A stretch of 33,966 bases of DNA, taken from contig CANROP010000005.1 of assembly GCA_947632265.1 (NCBI GenBank), positions 1 to 33,966 on the forward strand. The letters run 5' to 3'. The position numbers and the translations under genes are program-made. The first letter of the stretch is position 1, and every line of letters starts with the position of its first letter. Positions 27,905-33,966 of this stretch are shown piece by piece. Below the pieces are notes generated by a model. It was not told where the DNA came from, did no database searches, and saw nothing but the letters and a program-made list of their open reading frames with translations. The DNA comes from an uncultured Bacilli bacterium (GTDB lineage: Bacteria; Bacillota_I; Bacilli_A; RF39; UBA660).

Positions 27905-28095
27905 TTTAACTTCCATCCTTTCTGCATAAACTACTTTAATACAAGTATAATAAACCATTACATTAATCATCATATATAAATATTTAGATATAAACAAGTA
28001 ATCTACCTTATAGAATTATATCATTTTTTATAATTTTATTCAACCATATATGAACCGTATGAGTGTAAAAAAATTCTATATTTTTAAAATAAATG

Positions 28096-28139
28096 TTCCT
28101 TTTTTTAGGAAAGCATGATATAATTCCTTATGAAAGGAA
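28096..28139 (+). promoter_or_regulatory. abiE copy 2 promoter/operator
   Basis: ttcctttttttaggaa and ttccttatgaaaggaa flank TATAAT (28119-28124). Confidence 0.65.
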
Positions 28140-28141
28140 CA

Positions 28142-28738
28142 ATGAATATGAATTACGAAGAACAGGTTTTAAATATTTTAAATAAGAAAAAAATTATAAC
28201 TACTGATGAGATAACTAAATTAAATATACCAAAGGTTGTTTTAACAAGACTTATTGAAAAGAAAAAAATTGAACGAACTAAACGAGGTGTATATGTTTTA
28301 CTAGATTCGTTTGGTGATGAATACTATACTCTATTGCACGGGATAAATGATGCAGTATATTCTTATTTTACGGCTTTATATTTTCATAATTTATGTGAAA
28401 GAGTGCCACTCAAATATGATGTTACAGTTAAAAGAAATTATGGTGGTACTTTAATAAAAAATGAAAATGTTACCTTGCATTATGTAGATGAAAACATTTT
28501 CGATTTAGGTAAAGTAAAAGTAAAAAGTCCGCAGGGACAAGAAGTAGAATGTTATGATATTGAAAGATGTTTATGCGATTTAATAAAGAATAAGGATAAT
28601 CTCTATTTTGAATATGTTAAATATGCATTTGTAAAATATTATAGAGAAGAAAAGCATGATACTTTTAAATTATATAAATATGCTAAAATAATGGGGCTAG
28701 AAAAACAAGTACACGAATTTATGGAGGTTTTATTATGA
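28142..28738 (+). CDS. abiEi: AbiEi-type antitoxin, second copy
   Basis: N-terminal HTH, YFTALYFHNLCERVPLKYDVTV, VECYDIERCLCDLIKNKD; start at 28142 preferred (AAAGGA RBS) over 28130. Confidence 0.9.
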   Translation: MNMNYEEQVLNILNKKKIITTDEITKLNIPKVVLTRLIEKKKIERTKRGVYVLLDSFGDEYYTLLHGINDAVYSYFTALYFHNLCERVPLKYDVTVKRNYGGTLIKNENVTLHYVDENIFDLGKVKVKSPQGQEVECYDIERCLCDLIKNKDNLYFEYVKYAFVKYYREEKHDTFKLYKYAKIMGLEKQVHEFMEVLL

Positions 28739-29571
28739 ATAGTGAAAGTTTAAAATCAAAGATTAATAATCGAGCTAAAAAAAATAAAGTTATGCCCCAA
28801 GATTTAATGCAAATGTATTTTTTTGAAAGGTTGTTATATAGAATTTCAATTAGTAAATACAAGAATAATTTTATTCTAAAAGGTGGACTATTACTTTCTG
28901 CTTTGTTTGGCGATGAAAGAAGGACCACTCAAGATATGGATACAATGATAAAAGGTATTGAAATGAAAAGTGATATATTGAATCCTATCTTAGAAGAAAT
29001 TATTAATATAGATGGTAATGATGGGATAAATTTCAAAATGTTAAAGTCAAGTGATATCAGGATTCAGGACAAATATGGTGGACTCAGAATATCATTGCTG
29101 GGAGTAAAAGAAGAATTACAAGTTAATTTAAGAATTGATATCACAACAAAAGATCCGATTGTTCCAAGAGAAATTAATTTTAAGTATAAAAGCATGTTCA
29201 ATGATAGTTATATTGATATTATGGTGTTTACGAAAGAAAGTATTATTGCTGAAAAATTCCAAACTTTAATAGAAGATACCGAAAATGATACAAGAGCAAA
29301 GGACTTTTATGATTTGTATATGTTAATGAATGAAAATATAAATAAAGAAAATTTAAGAAAAGCTATTATAAATACTTTTAATAGGCGAGAAAAAAGTTAT
29401 CTATTAAGAGAAATTGAAGAAAGATTTGATTTGATTTCTAATAGTGATATTTTGGAATTATATTGGAATAACTTTAAGAACAGCCACATATATGCTTCGA
29501 ATATTAGTTATAATGAAGTTATTAATAAAATAGAAAAAATCATTAATATAATGGCAGATGTAACTGTTTAA
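28735..29571 (+). CDS. abiEii: AbiEii-type nucleotidyltransferase toxin, second copy
   Basis: ILKGGLLLSALFGDERRTTQDMDT, IAEKFQTLIEDTENDTRAKDFYDLYML; ATGA overlap with the antitoxin. Confidence 0.92.
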   Translation: MNSESLKSKINNRAKKNKVMPQDLMQMYFFERLLYRISISKYKNNFILKGGLLLSALFGDERRTTQDMDTMIKGIEMKSDILNPILEEIINIDGNDGINFKMLKSSDIRIQDKYGGLRISLLGVKEELQVNLRIDITTKDPIVPREINFKYKSMFNDSYIDIMVFTKESIIAEKFQTLIEDTENDTRAKDFYDLYMLMNENINKENLRKAIINTFNRREKSYLLREIEERFDLISNSDILELYWNNFKNSHIYASNISYNEVINKIEKIINIMADVTV

Positions 29572-29698
29572 CTAAATAAATTAATTAAACTTATCCACAA
29601 ATTCAAAAATTCGCAGTTTCAAAGTTATAAATTTCACAAATTAAAGTCATATATAGTTTTAAATTTTTCTTATATTTCTAAATTTAGTACTTATTATT

Positions 29699-29929
29699 TT
29701 AAATTTTTGAGCATAAAGCCGAAGGCATTATGTTATTTTTTATTCTATCTTTTATTGTTCTTTGCAATAAATCAATATTACCAGTCACCCCGTTAATATT
29801 TCCTTTATCATCAATTTCTATAAATATGTTTCCTCCTTCAGTATTTAAAAAGGCAATTACTTCTTTTTCAAGGGTGTCCGTAAGTTTAATTTTAAATTCA
29901 TTTCTTTTATCCTCTAATAATTCTAACAT
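29699..29929 (-). pseudogene. truncated Schlafen-type AlbA_2 domain protein
   Basis: EDKRNEFKIKLTDTLEKEVIAFLNTEGGNIFIEIDDKGNINGV; only the N-terminal domain remains. Confidence 0.65.
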
Positions 29930-29992
29930 TAATTTTTACCTCCATTATAATATTGCCATATGTCACTATAAATTTAAATATATTTAATCTGT

Positions 29993-30051
29993 TAAAAAAG
30001 AAGTATTACATAGTTCTTTAAATTTTTAAAGAACATTCATCTACTTCTTTT
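29993..30051 (-). terminator. serS terminator
   Basis: nested stems AAAAGAAGTA/TACTTCTTTT and GTTCTTTAAA/TTTAAAGAAC. Confidence 0.75.
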
Positions 30052-31324
30052 CGATTTTCTCTTTTCCACCCATGTAAGGTCTTAATACCTCTGGAATAGT
30101 TATACTTCCATCCTCATTATAATTGTTTTCAATTAGAGCTATTAATCCTCTTGGGGATGCTACAACTGTATTATTTAATGTGTGTACATAGTAGTTTCCG
30201 TTTTCTCCTTTAGCTCTTATTCCAAGTCTTCTTGCTTGTGCATCTCCTAAATTAGAACAACTACATACTTCAAAATACTTTTGTTGTCTAGGACTCCATG
30301 CCTCAATATCACATGATTTAACTTTAAGATCTGCTAAATCACCACTACAACAATTAAGTTGTCTTACAGGAATATTAAAATTTCTAAATATTTCAACACT
30401 ATATCTCCACATTTTTTCATACCATTCCATAGAATCTTCTGGATTACATAGAACTATCATTTCTTGTTTTTCAAATTGATGAACTCTATATAATCCTCTT
30501 TCTTCTAATCCATGTGATCCACCTTCTTTTCTAAAGCATGGTGAATATGAAGTCATAGTTATAGGTAATTTATCACTATTTATTAATTGATCTTTAAATT
30601 TACCTATCATAGAATGTTCACTAGTACCGATTAAATATAAATCTTCGCTTTCTATTTTATACATCATGGCTTCCATTTCAGGGAATGACATAACTCCTTC
30701 TACTACATTTGCATGTATCATAAAAGGTGGAATTGCATATGTAAATCCTTTATCAATCATATAGTCTCTAGCATATGCAAGCATAGCCTCATGAATACGT
30801 GCTATATCGCCCATCAAATAATAAAAGCCTTGTCCACTAGTTCTTCCAGCAGAATCTTTATCAAGTCCATTTAAACTTTCTATTATATCTGCATGGTATG
30901 GTATTTCATAATTTGGTACTATTGGCTCTCCAAATCTTTCTGCTTCAACATTTTCACTATCATCCTTCCCAATAGGAACACTAGGATCTATTATATTTGG
31001 TATAACCATCATAATTTTTCTAATCTTTTCTTCTAATTCTGCTTCTTTTACTTCTAGTTTTTCTATTTCACTTCCATAACCAGATACTTCTTCTTTAATT
31101 TTATTTGCTTCTAAAGCTTTACCTTCACGCATAAGCACACCTATTTCACTACTCTTAGAATTTCTAAGTGCTCTTAAATCATCAGCTTTCTTCTTACAAT
31201 CACGAAACTCTATATCTAAAGCTTCTACTTGGTCTACAAGAGGTAACTTCTCATTTTGAAATTTCTTTTTAATATTTTCTTTAACTAAATCTTTATTTTC
31301 CCTTATTAATTTAATATCTATCAT
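30041..31324 (-). CDS. serS: serine--tRNA ligase
   Basis: 427 aa; LIGTSEHSMIG, SPCFRKEGGSHGLEERGLYRVHQFEKQEM, LNNTVVASPRGLIALIENN. Confidence 0.98.
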   Translation of the reverse strand: MIDIKLIRENKDLVKENIKKKFQNEKLPLVDQVEALDIEFRDCKKKADDLRALRNSKSSEIGVLMREGKALEANKIKEEVSGYGSEIEKLEVKEAELEEKIRKIMMVIPNIIDPSVPIGKDDSENVEAERFGEPIVPNYEIPYHADIIESLNGLDKDSAGRTSGQGFYYLMGDIARIHEAMLAYARDYMIDKGFTYAIPPFMIHANVVEGVMSFPEMEAMMYKIESEDLYLIGTSEHSMIGKFKDQLINSDKLPITMTSYSPCFRKEGGSHGLEERGLYRVHQFEKQEMIVLCNPEDSMEWYEKMWRYSVEIFRNFNIPVRQLNCCSGDLADLKVKSCDIEAWSPRQQKYFEVCSCSNLGDAQARRLGIRAKGENGNYYVHTLNNTVVASPRGLIALIENNYNEDGSITIPEVLRPYMGGKEKIEKK

Positions 31325-31325
31325 A

Positions 31326-31826
31326 TCAATTCTCCATTTCTTTTATTCTATTTAGTATTTTTTCATAAGCTGGAGTATACTTTTTTTCTACTCTTTCCCA
31401 GTCTTTTAATGTAGGATTTTTAATCCTAGTCATATCCATATTATTTTCTAAATCAGCTAATTTAACCATAAGTGAATCAATAGATGCATCACTTACTAAT
31501 CTATCTATATATTTTTTATAATCCATCGATTTAGGTTTACTTAATATTAAAACTCCATCAACTATATCTTTTGGAAAACCAATCTCTAAAAGTTCATCAC
31601 TAGTAACATTTTTATCTTCTATTACATCATGCATTAAAGCAATTACTTTTTGATTTTCTGTATAAACATGTCTATAAACATAAATTAAGTGAAGTATATA
31701 AGGATGTCCCCCTTTATCTTTATCATCTTTAAAAATATTAGAAACTATTTCGAGTGCTTTATATATTAAATTATCACTATTTTTTATTTCTTCATATTTT
31801 TCTTCACCAAAATATTCTTTTAACAT
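31326..31826 (-). CDS. HD-domain hydrolase (RelA/SpoT-type HD fold)
   Basis: GHPYILHLIYV, ALMHDVIED, KLADLENNMDMTR; start MLKEYFGE with GGAGG upstream; longer ORF start lies inside the T-box. Confidence 0.8.
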   Translation of the reverse strand: MLKEYFGEEKYEEIKNSDNLIYKALEIVSNIFKDDKDKGGHPYILHLIYVYRHVYTENQKVIALMHDVIEDKNVTSDELLEIGFPKDIVDGVLILSKPKSMDYKKYIDRLVSDASIDSLMVKLADLENNMDMTRIKNPTLKDWERVEKKYTPAYEKILNRIKEMEN

Positions 31827-31849
31827 AAATAACCTCCAAACAAATAAAA

Positions 31850-32040
31850 GACCACCATTAGGAGTGCATGACACGGTACCATCCTAACAATAGTCTTAAT
31901 TTTAATAACGGGATCACCGGAAATGTTTACATTTCACTCTAGAGTAGATTCATAAGACACAAATATTAGTTCTCACCCTACACTAACTCTCTTAAAATAA
32001 TGTCTTACTACTAATCTCCATCAACGATTTATAGATTTAT
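31850..32040 (-). promoter_or_regulatory. T-box leader, serine specifier UCU
   Basis: minus strand AGTAAGACA..TGTCTTA stem, GTGAGAACTAAT, GAA-TCT specifier loop (aga at 31946-31948), T-box AGGATGGTACCGTG. Confidence 0.9.
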
Positions 32041-32067
32041 TTTATCATTTAAAATATTATATGTCAA

Positions 32068-32508
32068 TTAAAAATTAGAGGCATTATTAATATCGTTAAC
32101 ATAAACTTTTTGATATGAATCTTTTTTAGTTAATTTTATTTCTTTTTCTTTCATGACAGATATAAGTTTAGTTAAAAATGATAGATTTTGTGGATTTGAA
32201 ATAATTGAGTTCATTAAAGTTACTGCAATTTCTCCAGGCCTAATTCCATCTCTTAATGCAGCCTTTATCTTTGAACTATTATTTCTTACTAAGTTTGATA
32301 AATATACTTCATTACTTTGTTCATTAGTTTTTGATTTCATTTCGGATATTAAACTAATTACCTCTGATATTTGTTTTGGTGTATATCCAAGTTTTTCTGA
32401 ATTTCTAACCATGGACTCTAAAGTTGCTTGAACAGCTTCTTTATTTATTCCTCCATTTATCGCATCTTTAATTCTATCATCATTTAAATTTTCTATCATA
32501 TATACCAC
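32068..32508 (-). CDS. hypothetical protein
   Basis: 146 aa; no family recognised. Confidence 0.6.
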   Translation of the reverse strand: MVYMIENLNDDRIKDAINGGINKEAVQATLESMVRNSEKLGYTPKQISEVISLISEMKSKTNEQSNEVYLSNLVRNNSSKIKAALRDGIRPGEIAVTLMNSIISNPQNLSFLTKLISVMKEKEIKLTKKDSYQKVYVNDINNASNF

Positions 32509-32699
32509 CTATATTAATATTAACCAAATTAAAAATTTTATACAATAGTTATTAATTTAAAATTTAAAATTTTACACTAGTATAGGGTAAAATATGTAAA
32601 TAATATATTATTTTTATGTGAAATATGTTTAAATCTTTTTAACTTACAATATAATTAGCAATAAAAGCATGTTTACCTATAATTAAATTTAGTCAAAAA

Positions 32700-32731
32700 A
32701 AAGCATATAAGCAAATGCCTATATACTTTTA
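32700..32731 (-). terminator. terminator
   Basis: AGTATATAGGC-atttg-CTTATATGCTTTTTTTT. Confidence 0.75.
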
Positions 32732-32732
32732 A

Positions 32733-33551
32733 CTATATTTTTTTCATTTCAAGAATTTTTCTATTAATTATTTCAGTTTGTGGAATTTGCTTACCATCGT
32801 TCATTTTTTCATAAGCATAAGCCATTGCATAAATTTCTTCATCTACTTCTTTAGCATCCCAAGAATACATTTGACTATGCCCTACTCTTCTACTTATAAT
32901 ATCAGTATAATGATATGTTCCATCTAAAGCAACATATTTTAAATTATGCTTACGTGCCATACTTTCAAATATAGCATCAATACTACGACCATTTGCTAAT
33001 CTTTCGCCATATTTGCTAGTTAATTCTAAAAATTTCTTTAATTCATTCATTTCGTTTTTATGTTTTTGTACTTTAAATTTTTCGTATAGTTCTCCAATTG
33101 TAAATGTTCTATCAAAATCATTTCTTTTAGCGATATAATTAATAAAATCTAATAAAACTATAGCACCATCATCAGCATCAAATTCACAAGTACATTCATT
33201 CATATGATTATTTCTTAAAACTGATTCAACAATTCCTTGATTAAACATGTAATACGCATAGTGATTAATTATAGTTGTTAATAAACATTGAGGATCAACT
33301 TCTTCTTTATGTTCTTGTCCATCATATAAATCCTTTGTATATAAAGCAAAATTACAACAACCTTGTTCTCCTAAATAATTTATAGCATCAACTAATACTG
33401 CATCTCTTACCTTTTTATCTATATTAGAAGTAATTTTGCGATCTTCACTTATATAATCTTTAGCATACCCTGTAAGACAAAAACAAAGATTAGATGCTGA
33501 ATAAGGTATTCTTCCATCTTCACTATGATATTCTATAAATTCTTTACCCAT
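32733..33551 (-). CDS. hypothetical protein
   Basis: 272 aa on dominant strand; terminator downstream. Confidence 0.65.
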   Translation of the reverse strand: MGKEFIEYHSEDGRIPYSASNLCFCLTGYAKDYISEDRKITSNIDKKVRDAVLVDAINYLGEQGCCNFALYTKDLYDGQEHKEEVDPQCLLTTIINHYAYYMFNQGIVESVLRNNHMNECTCEFDADDGAIVLLDFINYIAKRNDFDRTFTIGELYEKFKVQKHKNEMNELKKFLELTSKYGERLANGRSIDAIFESMARKHNLKYVALDGTYHYTDIISRRVGHSQMYSWDAKEVDEEIYAMAYAYEKMNDGKQIPQTEIINRKILEMKKI

Positions 33552-33643
33552 TTAAGATTTCTCCTTTCATAAAGTATTTATTATTATAAAGAAAATATTA
33601 AAAATGTCAAGTCTTTCTAGTATTATCTTTAAAAACTGCAATA

Positions 33644-33675
33644 TTAAAAAACTGTGCATATTTCTTACACAGTTA
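33644..33675 (-). terminator. terminator downstream of the edge CDS
   Basis: AACTGTG..CACAGTTTTTT. Confidence 0.7.
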
Positions 33676-33747
33676 ATTTATAATTACATTTTTATATATG
33701 AATATTTTTAATTCATTAACAATTTATACTACTTGTGTTTAGAGGGA

Positions 33748-33762
33748 AGCTGCTATGCAGCT
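33748..33762. repeat. hairpin AGCTGC-TAT-GCAGCT at the stop codon of the edge CDS
   Basis: aagctgctatgcagct; perfect 6-bp stem, 3-nt loop. Confidence 0.9.
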
Positions 33763-33966
33763 GCAAGCACAACACGGAAAGAAGCGGCGCCGCTACTGTA
33801 GCCAGAAACCCCACCGAAGAAGAACACCCCATCGGGGTCCACACCATTCGAGGAGCCATTGCGGATGATCCAAGGCCCGGACGAACTAACGAAAACGGTA
33901 TAATCGCTATACCAGCCACTCGTCTCGCTTAGAGCATGTCCGTAACATACTCCTCCGTTACATGCT
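33753..33966 (-). CDS. C-terminal fragment of a C-type-lectin/FGE-fold-like protein, truncated by window edge
   Basis: ACNGGVCYGHALSETSGWYSDYTVFVSSSGPWIIRNGSSNGVDPDGVFFFGGVSGYSSGAASFRVVLAAA*; true frame absent from ORF track because its start is outside the window. Confidence 0.7.
   Translation of the reverse strand, partial: ACNGGVCYGHALSETSGWYSDYTVFVSSSGPWIIRNGSSNGVDPDGVFFFGGVSGYSSGAASFRVVLAAA

Noticed and set aside
29591-29599. Perfect DnaA-box-like TTATCCACA
   Set aside because: Single copy with no cluster or dnaA/dnaN context; likely chance in AT-rich DNA.
33716-33932. ORF-track entries on both strands at the right edge
   Set aside because: The frame ending at 33753 on the minus strand is open to the window edge and reads as a recognisable conserved C-terminus; the listed ORFs are out of frame with it.
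1-33966. CRISPR array or tRNA/rRNA genes
   Set aside because: No regularly spaced repeats and no cloverleaf or rRNA signatures noticed by eye; a tool scan would be needed to exclude fully.

Overview
AT-rich, Firmicutes/Mollicutes-like chromosomal window, transcribed mostly on the minus strand. From left to right: (a) a repeat and inverted-repeat patch after nusG, then nusG-secE; (b) a type VIIb-like secretion cluster: EssC-like FHA/FtsK ATPase, a coiled-coil/C39-peptidase candidate effector, four WXG100-like small proteins, an EsaB/YukD-like ubiquitin fold and a two-TM protein of unknown family; (c) a GNAT and an unusual sigma-70 factor with extra region-4-like modules; (d) an accessory island (about 12.7-29.9 kb) bounded by two divergent AbiEi/AbiEii pairs. 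The island holds two AAA_14/DUF4143-type ATPases with repeats at their promoters, an internally deleted IS, candidate structured RNAs, a small-peptide/coiled-coil operon, a gene split at an A_AAA_AAA heptamer, a transglutaminase-like protein and a four-gene operon of unknown function; (e) a serine T-box leader upstream of an HD-hydrolase gene and serS; (f) a GC-rich fragment at the right edge resembling the C-terminus of C-type-lectin/FGE-fold variable proteins, with a hairpin at its stop codon. Family names come from recognising motifs in the translations. No database search was run.
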